NCBI RefSeq assembly: GCF_040930455.2
Contig: NZ_CP170494.1
Length of the DNA: 64,000 nt
Reading direction: 5' to 3' (one strand)
Source of the DNA: Neopusillimonas maritima
GTDB lineage: Bacteria; Pseudomonadota; Gammaproteobacteria; Burkholderiales; Burkholderiaceae_B
The translations under genes were made by a program, and so were the position numbers. The stretch's first letter is position 1. Each line of letters starts with the position of its first letter. The notes under the pieces were generated by a model. It was not told the origin of the DNA, made no database searches, and worked only from the letters and a program-made list of their open reading frames with translations. This document shows positions 8,535-17,894 of this stretch, piece after piece.

Positions 8535-10058
8535 TCAGGCAGGCAAAATGGCTATTTCGGCAATGCGCGCCTGCCACTCTTTAGGGCCGGTTTGATGCAC
8601 CGAGGTACCGTTTGCATCCACCGCCACAGTAACCGGCATATCCTTCACCTCGAACTCATAAATAGCTTCCATGCCCAAGTCTTCAAAGCCGGCAACCCGT
8701 GCGCCACGTATCGCTTTGGAAACCAGATACGCGGAACCGCCCACCGCCATTAAATAAGCCGACTTATGCTTGCTGATAGCCTCAATAGCCACTGGGCCAC
8801 GCTCGGCTTTGCCAATCATGGCAATCAAACCGGTTTTCTCAAGCATCATATCGGTGAATTTGTCCATGCGCGTTGCCGTGGTGGGGCCGGCCGGGCCCAC
8901 CACCTCTTCACGTACCGGATCCACGGGGCCGACATAATAAATAACCCGGTTCTTGAAATCGACCGGTAACGGCTCACCTTTTTCCAGCATTTCCTGAATA
9001 CGCTTATGGGCAGCATCGCGGCCGGTAAGCATCTTGCCGGACAACAACAAGGTTTGCCCAGGCTTCCAGGAAGCGACCTCTTCCTTGGTGAGTGTGTCGA
9101 GATTCACTTGAGTTGACTTGTTGTAGTCGGGCGCCCAGTTAACATCGGGCCACAACGACAGGTCTGGCGGGGCCAGTTCGGCAGGGCCGGAGCCGTCGAG
9201 CTCGAAGTGCACGTGCCGGGTCGCAGCACAGTTGGGAATCATCGCAACGGGTTTGGAGGCCGCATGGGTGGGGAAAGTATTGATTTTAACGTCGAGTACG
9301 GTGGTTAGCCCGCCCAAGCCCTGCGCGCCGATACCCAGCGCATTCACTTTCTCATAAAGCTCGATACGTAACTCTTCCACCTTGTTCTGTGGGCCACGCG
9401 CCAACAAGTCATACATGTCGATATCGTCCATGAGCGACTGCTTGGCCATGAGCATGGCTTTCTCTGCTGTTCCCCCAACGCCGATACCCAACATACCCGG
9501 CGGACACCAACCCGCGCCCATTTGCGGCACGGTTTTCAGCACCCAATCCACCAAAGAGTCGCTTGGGTTCAGCATGACAAACTTCGATTTGTTCTCGGAA
9601 CCGCCCCCTTTGGCAGCCACCTGAACATCGACTTTGTCGCCTTCAACCAGCTCGACATTCACAATACAGGGCGTGTTGTCGCGCGTATTTTTGCGGGTAA
9701 ACAAAGGATCGTTCAAAACCGACGCCCGCAACGGATTGTCGGGATTCAGATAGCCCTGGCGCACTCCTTCGTCGCACACATCCTGCAAACTGCGTTTGGC
9801 ATCAATACGTACGTTCATGCCAATTTTCAGGAACACGTTCACAATCCCCGTATCCTGGCAAATGGGGCGATGCCCTTCCGCGCACATGCGGGAGTTGGTC
9901 AGAATCTGGGCGATGGCATCTTTTGCCGCAGGATTCTGCTCGCGCTCATATGCACGGGCAAGATGCTGAATGTAATCGGCAGGATGATAAAAACTGATGA
10001 ACTGAACCGCGTCGGCAATCGACTGGATCAAATCGGCTTCTTTGATAATGGTCGTCAT
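8535..10058 (-). CDS. class I (iron-sulfur) fumarate hydratase
   Basis: Interconverts fumarate and malate with a 4Fe-4S cluster; 507 residues, one polypeptide containing both halves found split in archaeal enzymes. Cluster cysteines are probably those in ICQDTG, GWCPPGMLGIG and NCAATRHVHFEL. The C-terminal half has GKMLTGRDAAHKR and GPVDPVREEVVGPAGPTTATRMD, the usual beta-domain motifs. This oxygen-sensitive FumA/FumB type is unrelated to class II FumC. It stands alone on the minus strand downstream of the crotonase gene (33-base gap) and may be cotranscribed with it. Confidence 0.95.
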   Translation of the reverse strand: MTTIIKEADLIQSIADAVQFISFYHPADYIQHLARAYEREQNPAAKDAIAQILTNSRMCAEGHRPICQDTGIVNVFLKIGMNVRIDAKRSLQDVCDEGVRQGYLNPDNPLRASVLNDPLFTRKNTRDNTPCIVNVELVEGDKVDVQVAAKGGGSENKSKFVMLNPSDSLVDWVLKTVPQMGAGWCPPGMLGIGVGGTAEKAMLMAKQSLMDDIDMYDLLARGPQNKVEELRIELYEKVNALGIGAQGLGGLTTVLDVKINTFPTHAASKPVAMIPNCAATRHVHFELDGSGPAELAPPDLSLWPDVNWAPDYNKSTQVNLDTLTKEEVASWKPGQTLLLSGKMLTGRDAAHKRIQEMLEKGEPLPVDFKNRVIYYVGPVDPVREEVVGPAGPTTATRMDKFTDMMLEKTGLIAMIGKAERGPVAIEAISKHKSAYLMAVGGSAYLVSKAIRGARVAGFEDLGMEAIYEFEVKDMPVTVAVDANGTSVHQTGPKEWQARIAEIAILPA

Positions 10059-10091
10059 AATGAAAAGTCCGGATAAGAAATGGAATGACTA

Positions 10092-10859
10092 TTATTTGCC
10101 TTGCCACACCGGCTTGCGCTTTTCAGCAAAAGCCGTGGCGCCTTCTTTAGCGTCGGCCGAGGCGAAAATATGGGCCACGCGAGGCCGTTGCAAGTCAAAC
10201 ATATCGGCCTGGCGCCAATCTTTCGACTCCAGAATAATTTTCTTTGCGGTACGTACGGCCAACGGACCATTTTCGGCAATCATGGCCCCCAATTCCTGCG
10301 CCGCCTCAACCGCCTTGCCCGATTCGGCCAAGCGATTCACCATGCCGAAGTGATACGCGCGTTCGGCCGACACCATTTCGCCGGTCAAGATGACTTCCAT
10401 GGCAATATGGTGCGGAATGCGCTGGGGCAAACGCAGCATGCCGCCTGAACTGGGCACCAACCCACGCTTTGTCTCGGGTAAGCCAAACTTCGCGTCATTG
10501 GCGGCCACAATCAGGTCGCACGCCAAGGCAAGCTCGCACCCCCCTGCCAATGCATAACCTTCCACTGCGGCAATCAGCGGTTTTTCAGGGCTCTTTTCAC
10601 ACAAACCACCCAGGCCTCGCCCTGGCACTAAAGGGCGCTGCCCCGTCTTGGCAAATGCCTTCAGATCCATCCCCGATGAAAACGTGCCGCCGGCACCGGT
10701 TAACACGCCAATAACAACATCGTCGTTGGCATCCAGCGCGTCGAATGCTTTCGCCATTTCAACAGCAGTTTCAAAATTGATTGCATTGCGGGCTTCGGGA
10801 CGGTTGATGGATATCACCATAACGCGGTCAACCACCTCAATCTTCACGAGATCCGACAT
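10092..10859 (-). CDS. crotonase-family enoyl-CoA hydratase/isomerase
   Basis: Acyl-CoA enzyme of 255 residues. The ATG at 10859 has a good ribosome site (AGGAG, about 8 bases upstream) and gives MSDLVKIEVV; an in-frame upstream start adds 20 unrelated residues. The oxyanion-hole segments are GAGGTFSSGMDLKAF and EGYALAGGCELALACDLIVA, followed by FGLPETKRGLVPSSGG. The first catalytic Glu of hydratases (around position 144 in rat enzyme) and the second in PETKRGL cannot both be placed with certainty, so hydratase versus another crotonase activity is open. The substrate is unknown. Confidence 0.9.
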   Translation of the reverse strand: MSDLVKIEVVDRVMVISINRPEARNAINFETAVEMAKAFDALDANDDVVIGVLTGAGGTFSSGMDLKAFAKTGQRPLVPGRGLGGLCEKSPEKPLIAAVEGYALAGGCELALACDLIVAANDAKFGLPETKRGLVPSSGGMLRLPQRIPHHIAMEVILTGEMVSAERAYHFGMVNRLAESGKAVEAAQELGAMIAENGPLAVRTAKKIILESKDWRQADMFDLQRPRVAHIFASADAKEGATAFAEKRKPVWQGK

Positions 10860-11032
10860 GTAAAAAGCTCCTGACACCTTGAAAGGTAAAGTAAAAAATA
10901 ACTGGTAACCCGTTATCATACGTCGATTCGGCGTTCGAATAGAAATCGACCCTTAACCGGCAAATAAAGCTTTTTAACGAAGCACGTTAAAATCTCACAC
11001 TTTGCGGCCATTTCGCGTTAAAGCGCTTACTC

Positions 11033-11935
11033 ATGCTCACGTTTCAGCAAATTATCCTGACACTTCAAAACTACTGGGACCAGCAAGGCTGTGTCCTGCT
11101 TCAACCCTACGATATGGAAGTGGGGGCGGGTACGTCTCACACTGCCACCTTCCTACGTGCCATCGGGCCGGAACCTTGGCGTGCCGCCTATGTTCAGCCC
11201 TCGCGGCGCCCTAAAGACGGGCGTTACGGCGAAAACCCAAACCGACTTCAACATTATTATCAGTATCAGGTAGTCCTGAAACCGGCCCCGCCCGATATCC
11301 TCGAGCTATATATCAACTCCTTGCGGGCACTCGGTATTCAACCTGAAGAACACGACATCCGTTTCGTTGAAGACGACTGGGAAAACCCAACGCTGGGGGC
11401 ATGGGGCCTGGGCTGGGAAGTCTGGCTCAATGGTATGGAAGTGACGCAATTCACTTATTTTCAGCAGGTGGGCGGCCTCGATTGCACGCCCACAACGGGC
11501 GAGATTACCTATGGCCTGGAACGTCTGGCCATGTATCTGCAAGGTGTTGAAAGTGTGTACGACCTTGTCTGGACGCAAGATGCGCAAGGCCGAAAAGTAC
11601 TGTATCGCGACGTATTCCATCAAAACGAGGTTGAGCAATCCACCTACAACTTCGAATATGCGTCAACCGAAGCCTTGTTTCGCCACTTCAACGACTATGA
11701 AGCGGAAGCTGAAAAGCTCATTCAGGTTCCACTGGCGTTGCCCGCTTATGAACAAACGCTCAAAGCGGCTCATACATTCAACATGCTCGATGCGCGCGGC
11801 GCAATCAGCGTAACCGAACGTGCCGGCTATATTGCCCGCATTCGTAATTTGTCGCGTGCCGTTGCACATGCCTACTATGAATCACGAGAAAAGCTGGGTT
11901 TCCCCATGTTAGCTAAACAATCGGAGGCAGTTTGA
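11033..11935 (+). CDS. glyQ: glycyl-tRNA synthetase alpha subunit GlyQ
   Basis: Catalytic (class II) subunit of the alpha2-beta2 glycyl-tRNA synthetase; 300 residues, the normal size. Motifs include TFQQIILTLQNYWDQQGC at the N-terminus, QPYDMEVGAGTSHTATFL, YVQPSRRPKDGRYGENPNR and the core FTYFQQVGGLDC. The beta subunit gene starts within its stop codon, which would keep the two subunits in balance. It is the first gene of a long rightward run. The 173-base gap at 10860-11032 from the divergent crotonase gene should hold both promoters; I could not place a convincing one. Confidence 0.98.
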   Translation: MLTFQQIILTLQNYWDQQGCVLLQPYDMEVGAGTSHTATFLRAIGPEPWRAAYVQPSRRPKDGRYGENPNRLQHYYQYQVVLKPAPPDILELYINSLRALGIQPEEHDIRFVEDDWENPTLGAWGLGWEVWLNGMEVTQFTYFQQVGGLDCTPTTGEITYGLERLAMYLQGVESVYDLVWTQDAQGRKVLYRDVFHQNEVEQSTYNFEYASTEALFRHFNDYEAEAEKLIQVPLALPAYEQTLKAAHTFNMLDARGAISVTERAGYIARIRNLSRAVAHAYYESREKLGFPMLAKQSEAV

Positions 11936-14088
11936 TGAATCACGCTGCCACACAAGAGACGCAACACCCCCTGTTGGTTGAACTGGTTACTGAAGAGCTT
12001 CCTCCGAAAGCACTCAGCAAGCTTGGCAAAGCCTTCGCCGATGGAATCACGACCGGATTGGCACAACAGCACTTGCTGGCCGAAGGCTGCACAACAACCT
12101 ATTTCGCCACACCACGACGCCTCGCGGTAACGCTTAGCCACGTTCTGAAACAAGCCCCTGACCAGCCATTTGCAGAAAAGCTCATGCCGGTGAAAATCGG
12201 GTTGGACGAAAACGGTCAGGCAACAGCGGCTTTAAAGAAAAAGCTTGATGCGAAAGGTTGGAGCCATCTGCAACCCGAGAACCTGCATACCGAGTCTGAC
12301 GGCAAGCAAGACTACCTATACGCCAAAGGCACCGCCCAGGGTGCGCCACTAGCACAAGGCCTGCAAAAGGCATTGGAAGAGGCAGTTGCAAACCTGCCCA
12401 TTCCCAAAGTCATGCGATACCAACTGGCCGACGGCGAAACCAGCGTAAAGTTTGTACGCCCGGCACACCAGCTGGTGGCGCTGCTTGGCGCAGATATTGT
12501 TCCGGTAACCCTGCTCGGGCTTGAGGCGGGCCGCACCTCCAGCGGACACCGTTTCATGGGGCAGCAATCAATCGGAATTCAATCGGCTGATACATACGAA
12601 ACCCAACTCACTGAGGAAGGACGCATTATTCCCTCCTTCGAAGTGCGTCGTGACACAATCAGAAAACAGCTTGAAACGCACGCAAACGCATTGGGTCACA
12701 CAATTGGTAATGATCCGGAAACCTGGGCGTTACTCGATGAAGTAACCGCACTGGTGGAGCACCCCACGGTTTACACAGGCCAGTTCGACCCGGCTTTCCT
12801 GGATGTTCCGGCAGAGTGCCTTATCCTTACCATGCGGTTGAATCAAAAGTACTTTCCTTTGTTTGATCCGGCTTCCGGCAAGCTTACGCATCAATTCCTC
12901 ATCGTAAGCAATATGGAAGTGGCAGACCCTTCCAACATCGTGGAAGGTAACGAACGCGTGGTCAGACCCCGCCTGGCCGACGCCCAATTCTTCTACGACA
13001 CCGATCGCAAAACCTCGCTGGCAAGCCGCGTTGAAGGGTTGGCAAGTCGCGTTTATCACAACAAACTGGGCTCTCAGCGTGAGCGTATTGAACGCGTTCG
13101 TGCCATAGCGCGCCATGTCGCCGAGAAAATCGGCGCCAACACGAACGATGCCGACCGCGCCGCCCTGCTCGCAAAAGCAGACCTGAACTCAAATATGGTG
13201 GGCGAATTCCCTGAGCTGCAAGGCATTATGGGCGGCTACTACGCGCAAGCCGACAACGAACCTGCGCCTGTGGTTAATGCCATTACCAGCCAATACCAGA
13301 TTCGTCTTGAAAGCTCTGTAAATACCAGTAATGAAGCTGCCGTTGCGCTTTTTATTGCTGAACGCGCTGAAACACTGATCGGTATCTGGGGGATCGGCCT
13401 TGTACCCAGTGGGGAACGCGACCCGTATGGCCTTCGCCGAGCAGCGCTTGGGCTCATCAGTGCTTTCGAGCAGCTTGCCGCGGGCGAATATTTAAAACCC
13501 GGCCAGCCCAATAAACTCACCATTACAGGGTTACTTGAATTCGCGCGAAGCACCTTTCGCGATACTCCTGTTAGCGAAAATGTTGTCGCCGAGGTAGGCC
13601 ACTTTATTTATGAACGTTATCGCAACCTTCTAATGTCGGAGTTTGACCGAACGGTTATCGATGCAGTGCTTGAGCTTGAACCGCCATTGAATGAAGTGCA
13701 CGCGCGCATCCAGGCCTGCACTGCTTTTGCCGCACTACCCCAAGCGCAAAGCCTCGCCTCTGCAAATAAACGCATTGTCAATTTGCTTAAAAAGGCAAAT
13801 GCGAACCTGCAAACCGTTGACCCGCAGTTACTTGAAGAGCCGGCAGAGCAAGCGCTGGAAAAACTCATTGACGAGCTTGAGCCACGCGCGCATCAGCAGT
13901 TCAAAGACGGCGATTTTCGCGGTAATCTAATGACTTTGTCGGGCGTGCGGGATGCCGTCGACCAATTTTTCAACGACGTCATGGTCATGGCACCCGACCC
14001 CGCCCTGCGGGACAACCGTCTGGCCCTGCTGGGCCGGCTCAAACAACTCATGAATCAAGTAGCGGATATTTCCAGGTTAGCGCAGTGA
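11935..14088 (+). CDS. glyS: glycyl-tRNA synthetase beta subunit GlyS
   Basis: tRNA-binding subunit of the heterotetrameric glycyl-tRNA synthetase; 717 residues. Visible are the N-terminal LLVELVTEELPPKAL, FATPRRLAV, a long middle region with EGNERVVRPRLADAQFFYD and KLGSQRERIERV, GEFPELQGIMGGYYA, and ERDPYGLRRAALGLI. A DALR-type anticodon-binding end follows. The ATG overlaps the glyQ stop (TGATG) behind GGAGG at a 7-base spacing; the in-frame TTG just upstream is not needed. gmhB starts inside its stop (GTGA). Confidence 0.97.
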   Translation: MNHAATQETQHPLLVELVTEELPPKALSKLGKAFADGITTGLAQQHLLAEGCTTTYFATPRRLAVTLSHVLKQAPDQPFAEKLMPVKIGLDENGQATAALKKKLDAKGWSHLQPENLHTESDGKQDYLYAKGTAQGAPLAQGLQKALEEAVANLPIPKVMRYQLADGETSVKFVRPAHQLVALLGADIVPVTLLGLEAGRTSSGHRFMGQQSIGIQSADTYETQLTEEGRIIPSFEVRRDTIRKQLETHANALGHTIGNDPETWALLDEVTALVEHPTVYTGQFDPAFLDVPAECLILTMRLNQKYFPLFDPASGKLTHQFLIVSNMEVADPSNIVEGNERVVRPRLADAQFFYDTDRKTSLASRVEGLASRVYHNKLGSQRERIERVRAIARHVAEKIGANTNDADRAALLAKADLNSNMVGEFPELQGIMGGYYAQADNEPAPVVNAITSQYQIRLESSVNTSNEAAVALFIAERAETLIGIWGIGLVPSGERDPYGLRRAALGLISAFEQLAAGEYLKPGQPNKLTITGLLEFARSTFRDTPVSENVVAEVGHFIYERYRNLLMSEFDRTVIDAVLELEPPLNEVHARIQACTAFAALPQAQSLASANKRIVNLLKKANANLQTVDPQLLEEPAEQALEKLIDELEPRAHQQFKDGDFRGNLMTLSGVRDAVDQFFNDVMVMAPDPALRDNRLALLGRLKQLMNQVADISRLAQ

Positions 14089-14621
14089 AACTTGCCATTC
14101 TCGATCGCGACGGCGTCATTAACTTCGACAGCGAGGCATACATTAAAAGTCCCGACGAATGGGTCCCCATTCCCGGCAGCCTCGAAGCCATTTCACGTCT
14201 TTCGCATGCCGGTTGGCGTGTCGTTATTGCAAGTAACCAGTCGGGTCTGGCGCGAGGCCTGTTCAGCGTTGAAACGCTGAATGCCATTCATGCAAAATTG
14301 CGCCATGAGCTTGCCCAGCTTGGCGGCCATGTCGACGCCATTTTTATCTGTCCTCACGGTCCCGACGACGGTTGCGAATGCCGCAAACCTCGCCCCGGCC
14401 TATTTCACGATATAGCACGTCGTTACGATACAAAATTAGACCAGGTGCCCGCAGTGGGTGACTCCTGGCGCGACCTGCAGGCCGCCAGTGCGGCGGGGTG
14501 CGCCCCTTGGCTGGTCATGACGGGTAACGGCAAAAAAACATGGGCTAACGGTGACCTGCCCAGCGGAACGCAAGTGCGCGATACCCTAGCCGACGTTGTC
14601 GACGCTTGGCTGGAGGCCTGA
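14085..14621 (+). CDS. gmhB: D-glycero-D-manno-heptose-1,7-bisphosphate 7-phosphatase GmhB
   Basis: Removes the 7-phosphate during ADP-heptose synthesis for the LPS inner core; 178 residues, HAD superfamily. It has the DRDGVIN nucleophile motif, the ASNQSG motif, the zinc-binding loop CPHGPDDGCECRKP typical of GmhB and of histidinol-phosphatases, and GDSWRDLQAA as the metal-binding motif. It starts at GTG, overlapping the glyS stop as GTGA. A histidinol-phosphate phosphatase role is possible for this fold, but the glyS-gmhB-plsC context is typical of GmhB. Confidence 0.92.
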   Translation: MKLAILDRDGVINFDSEAYIKSPDEWVPIPGSLEAISRLSHAGWRVVIASNQSGLARGLFSVETLNAIHAKLRHELAQLGGHVDAIFICPHGPDDGCECRKPRPGLFHDIARRYDTKLDQVPAVGDSWRDLQAASAAGCAPWLVMTGNGKKTWANGDLPSGTQVRDTLADVVDAWLEA

Positions 14622-14623
14622 AC

Positions 14624-15352
14624 ATGGCCTGGATACGCTCTGCGCTTTACATGGCGTTCCTTACCATTACCGTTATCCCTTATGCTTTTGCCTGCCTGGC
14701 TTGGTCGTTTCTGCCCTTGCATCAACGTTATCGGCTTACCATGGGCTGGCCCCGCGTGGCTATTTGGGGGGCACGCATCATTCTCGGTATCAAATGGCAA
14801 ATCAAAGGGTGGGAGAACCTGCCGAACGGCCCGGCGGTCATTCTTGCCAAACATCAATCCGCTTGGGAAACTTTATTCCTACCTGCCTACCTGCCGCGGC
14901 AAGCCTGTTTTGTGTACAAAAAAGAGCTTCATCGCGTTCCATTTTTTGGTTGGGGGCTGGCTTTGCTGGGCATGATTCCAATCAACCGCAGCAAGGGGCG
15001 CGACGCCTTTGAACAAGTCGTGGAAATCGGGCAAAAAAGACTTAATGAAGGTCGCTGGCCGGTGCTCTTCCCAGAGGGCACCCGTGTCGCACCCGGCAAA
15101 ACCGCCCGCTTCAAAACCGGCGGCGCCATGCTGGCTGTTCGCACTGGCGCACCGGTCGTGCCAATAGCGCTTAATTCAGGTGAGTGCTGGCCTCGCAACG
15201 CATTTATCAAAAAACCCGGTCACATTACCGTGTCAATTGGCCCTCCTATCGAAAGCACCGGCCATAACGCGGCCGAGGTTAACCAGCTTGTGCAAAAATG
15301 GATCGAATCGGAAATGCGCATTCTGAACCCGGAACGCTATGGCACCAAATGA
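14624..15352 (+). CDS. 1-acyl-sn-glycerol-3-phosphate acyltransferase (PlsC family)
   Basis: Membrane acyltransferase making phosphatidic acid from lysophosphatidic acid; 242 residues. The N-terminus is a hydrophobic anchor (residues about 5-30). The catalytic motif is KHQSAWET: H-x4-E instead of the textbook H-x4-D. The substrate-binding FPEGTR is at about residue 150, and VPIALNSG follows. ATG at 14624 is preceded by GGAGG; an in-frame TTG at 14606 lies inside gmhB and is unlikely. The 3' end overlaps the next gene by 14 bases. Which acylglycerol or lysophospholipid it prefers is unknown. Confidence 0.9.
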   Translation: MAWIRSALYMAFLTITVIPYAFACLAWSFLPLHQRYRLTMGWPRVAIWGARIILGIKWQIKGWENLPNGPAVILAKHQSAWETLFLPAYLPRQACFVYKKELHRVPFFGWGLALLGMIPINRSKGRDAFEQVVEIGQKRLNEGRWPVLFPEGTRVAPGKTARFKTGGAMLAVRTGAPVVPIALNSGECWPRNAFIKKPGHITVSIGPPIESTGHNAAEVNQLVQKWIESEMRILNPERYGTK

Positions 15353-16244
15353 ACAATTAGCACTGTTCGAATACGCATCACCCTCTGGGAAGCCCGAGAA
15401 GCCTCCCGCCCCCTCCCCTGCATTGCGAACCGAAAACGCGCACAACAGCGGCCCGATCCCAACGCCGCCGCCCCCTTCATTACCCGATGGCGCGCAATGG
15501 CGAGAAACAGCAACCTCACTGCAAACAATTGGCTTCGTGTTACTGCGGTCACGCAGAAAAAGCATCGGCCTGCAAGTTAACGAAGATGGCTTGCGTGTTA
15601 CTGCACCCCGTTGGGTCAGTTTGAAACAGATCAACGCGGCAATCGACGATAAAGCCACCTGGATTCTGGCTAAAATCCGCCACCATCAGGAACGCAGAAA
15701 GAAACTGGCCTTAGCCGACACGCAATGGCACGACGGGGGAAGAATTCCCTATCTGGGAAATTTAATTGTTTTACGACTGGGTCTGGAAACACAAACCCGC
15801 TTTCGCGGCAACACGCAAGCGCCAAAGCCTGATGATGCATTGCTCATTGGTTTACCCGCTAACGCGGATCACCGCCGTGTCCGTGACAGTACACACATGT
15901 GGCTGCAAGCGCGGGCAAAAGAATGGTTTGACCTACGCATTCGTTTTTTCACCCATCATCACCCGGACCTTTCCATTAACCGCTGGCGCCTTTCAAACGC
16001 AACAACCCGTTGGGGCTCATGCAATTCCGACCGGAATATCATGTTGAACTGGCGTCTGATTCATTTTGAACCCGACGTCATCGATTACGTGATCGCACAT
16101 GAACTGGCCCACCTGCGTCATATGGACCACAGCGCTTCTTTTTGGCGTGAGGTAGGTCGCTTGTGCCCCGGTTTCGAGCGCGCCCGTGATATCCTGCGGG
16201 GTCAAGATCCTGCATCCTTACCTTTGCTTCAAGGAGACTTCTGA
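15339..16244 (+). CDS. YgjP-like metal-dependent hydrolase (DUF45, M48-like)
   Basis: Putative zinc hydrolase of 301 residues. The active-site helix HELAHLRHMDHSASFW near residue 255 gives the HExxH zinc motif with a third His downstream, the pattern of the DUF45/YgjP family. WGSCNSDRNIMLNWRLIHF just before it is also family-typical. The first 60 residues are proline-rich and probably disordered, and longer than in E. coli YgjP. No signal peptide is visible, so it is expected in the cytoplasm. Function in cells is not known. gloA starts on the base after its stop. Confidence 0.9.
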   Translation: MAPNEQLALFEYASPSGKPEKPPAPSPALRTENAHNSGPIPTPPPPSLPDGAQWRETATSLQTIGFVLLRSRRKSIGLQVNEDGLRVTAPRWVSLKQINAAIDDKATWILAKIRHHQERRKKLALADTQWHDGGRIPYLGNLIVLRLGLETQTRFRGNTQAPKPDDALLIGLPANADHRRVRDSTHMWLQARAKEWFDLRIRFFTHHHPDLSINRWRLSNATTRWGSCNSDRNIMLNWRLIHFEPDVIDYVIAHELAHLRHMDHSASFWREVGRLCPGFERARDILRGQDPASLPLLQGDF

Positions 16245-16640
16245 ATGCGAATACTGCACACCATGTTGCGCGTTGGCAACCTTGACCGTTCCCTGGCCTT
16301 TTACACGGAAGTTTTAGGGATGCGTCTGCTGCGTAAACAAGATTACCCAGGTGGAAAATTCACCCTCGCTTTTGTCGGCTATCAAGACGAAGCGGACGGC
16401 GCTGTTATCGAACTGACATACAACTGGGATACCGACCAATACGACCTTGGAAACGGTTACGGCCATATCGCCCTGGAAGTAGAAGATGCTTACGCGGCCT
16501 GTGAGACCATTCGCAATAAGGGTGGTAATGTCGTGCGGGATGCGGGCCCCATGAAGCACAGCACCACGGTTATTGCGTTCGTCGAAGACCCAGACGGCTA
16601 CAAAATCGAGCTGATTCAGCGTAAAGGCCGCGCCGACTAA
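16245..16640 (+). CDS. gloA: lactoylglutathione lyase (glyoxalase I) GloA
   Basis: Converts the hemithioacetal of methylglyoxal and glutathione to S-lactoylglutathione; cytosolic detoxification. The 131 residues match the E. coli enzyme so closely that all four metal ligands fall at the same numbers: His5, Glu56, His74 and Glu122. The absence of the long N-terminal extension and loops seen in zinc-type enzymes suggests the Ni/Co-activated class. The ATG follows the previous stop directly (TGAATG), behind AAGGAGA. Confidence 0.96.
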   Translation: MRILHTMLRVGNLDRSLAFYTEVLGMRLLRKQDYPGGKFTLAFVGYQDEADGAVIELTYNWDTDQYDLGNGYGHIALEVEDAYAACETIRNKGGNVVRDAGPMKHSTTVIAFVEDPDGYKIELIQRKGRAD

Positions 16641-16664
16641 AGCAGCACAACCGCTTACCCAACG

Positions 16665-17894
16665 ATGCTGAACGCTCTTTGGCTAGCCTTCTTTCTGATT
16701 GCGGCTTGTGCGGGCCTCTATCAATGGTTAGTGCTTTCCGATCCCGACGTATTCGGTCGTATTGTGCAAAGCCTGTTCCAAATGGCCGAATTGTCGGTCA
16801 GCATCATGATTTTGCTGTTCGGCACCCTAACATTATGGCTTGGGTTTTTACGCATCGCCGAATCCGCAGGGCTTATCAACACGCTCTCAAGATGGCTAAG
16901 TCCGCTTTTTCAAAGACTCATGCCGGAGGTGCCCCGAAATCATCCCGCTTTGGGTTTAATTACACTCAACTTCGCAGCAAATGGGCTGGGGCTAGACAAT
17001 GCCGCCACCCCAATCGGCTTGCGCGCCATGCGCGAATTGCAAAGTCTTAACCCCACACCGAATACCGCCAGCAACGCACAAATTTTGTTTTTGGTCCTGA
17101 ATACCTCGTCACTGACACTGCTACCGGTCACGATATTCATGTACCGTGCTCAACAGGGTGCCCCCGACCCCACGCTGGTATTTCTACCCATTCTACTGGC
17201 AACAACGGCCTCATCGCTGGCAGGTTTGTTGGCTGTAGCGCTGGTGCAGCGCATTAAACTCACCGACCCGGTTGTGATGCTGTGGTTAGGCGCAGCCGCC
17301 GTACTCCTGGGCAGTTTCATGGCACTGTTGGCGGGCTTATCGGCCACGGCACTGAGTGCGCTTTCCTCCTTGCTCGGAAACCTGATTCTTTTCGGCCTGA
17401 TCATCCTTTTTCTGATCGTTGGCTTCATACGCAAGGTTCCTGTCTACGAGCACTTTGTTGAAGGTGCCAAAGAAGGGTTTGAAATCGCAAAGAGTCTGCT
17501 GCCTTATTTGGTTGCCATGCTGTGCGCAATTGGTGCATTGCGTGCGTCCGGTGCGCTTGACGCGCTGCTTGAGCTATTACGATGGATTGTTGCCGGTTTT
17601 GGTATGGATACGCGCTTTATAGACGCCCTGCCAACAGCGCTGACCAAACCGTTCTCGGGAAGCGCCGCACGGGCCATGATGCTGGAAACAATGCAGCATC
17701 ATGGCGTAGATAGTTTTGCAGGCCTGTTGGCAGCCACCGTTCAAGGCAGCACCGAAACAACCTTTTATGTACTTGCTGTTTATTTTGGCGCTGTGGGAGT
17801 CCAGCGAGCACGCCACGCCGTGCCATGCGCACTTATTGCCGATTTCGCCGGCATCACTGCTGCCATCGCCGTTTGCTATTGGTTCTTCACCTGA
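16665..17894 (+). CDS. nucleoside-recognition (Gate) domain membrane protein, SpmA-SpmB fusion
   Basis: Integral membrane protein of 409 residues with about ten hydrophobic segments. The first half resembles spore-maturation protein SpmA (NFAANGLGLDNAATPIGLRAM near residue 105). The second half resembles SpmB (GSAARAMM and GSTETTFYVLAVYFGAVG near residue 360). The two are separate genes in spore formers and fused here. Both belong to the Gate/nucleoside-recognition group. The organism is not a spore former, so the role is unknown; transport is only a guess. It converges with rsmA, overlapping by 19 bases. Confidence 0.85.
   Translation: MLNALWLAFFLIAACAGLYQWLVLSDPDVFGRIVQSLFQMAELSVSIMILLFGTLTLWLGFLRIAESAGLINTLSRWLSPLFQRLMPEVPRNHPALGLITLNFAANGLGLDNAATPIGLRAMRELQSLNPTPNTASNAQILFLVLNTSSLTLLPVTIFMYRAQQGAPDPTLVFLPILLATTASSLAGLLAVALVQRIKLTDPVVMLWLGAAAVLLGSFMALLAGLSATALSALSSLLGNLILFGLIILFLIVGFIRKVPVYEHFVEGAKEGFEIAKSLLPYLVAMLCAIGALRASGALDALLELLRWIVAGFGMDTRFIDALPTALTKPFSGSAARAMMLETMQHHGVDSFAGLLAATVQGSTETTFYVLAVYFGAVGVQRARHAVPCALIADFAGITAAIAVCYWFFT

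Noticed and set aside
8525..8542. Short inverted repeat between folK and the fumarase gene as a terminator
   Set aside because: Only five base pairs, no T run, and it overlaps the fumarase stop codon.
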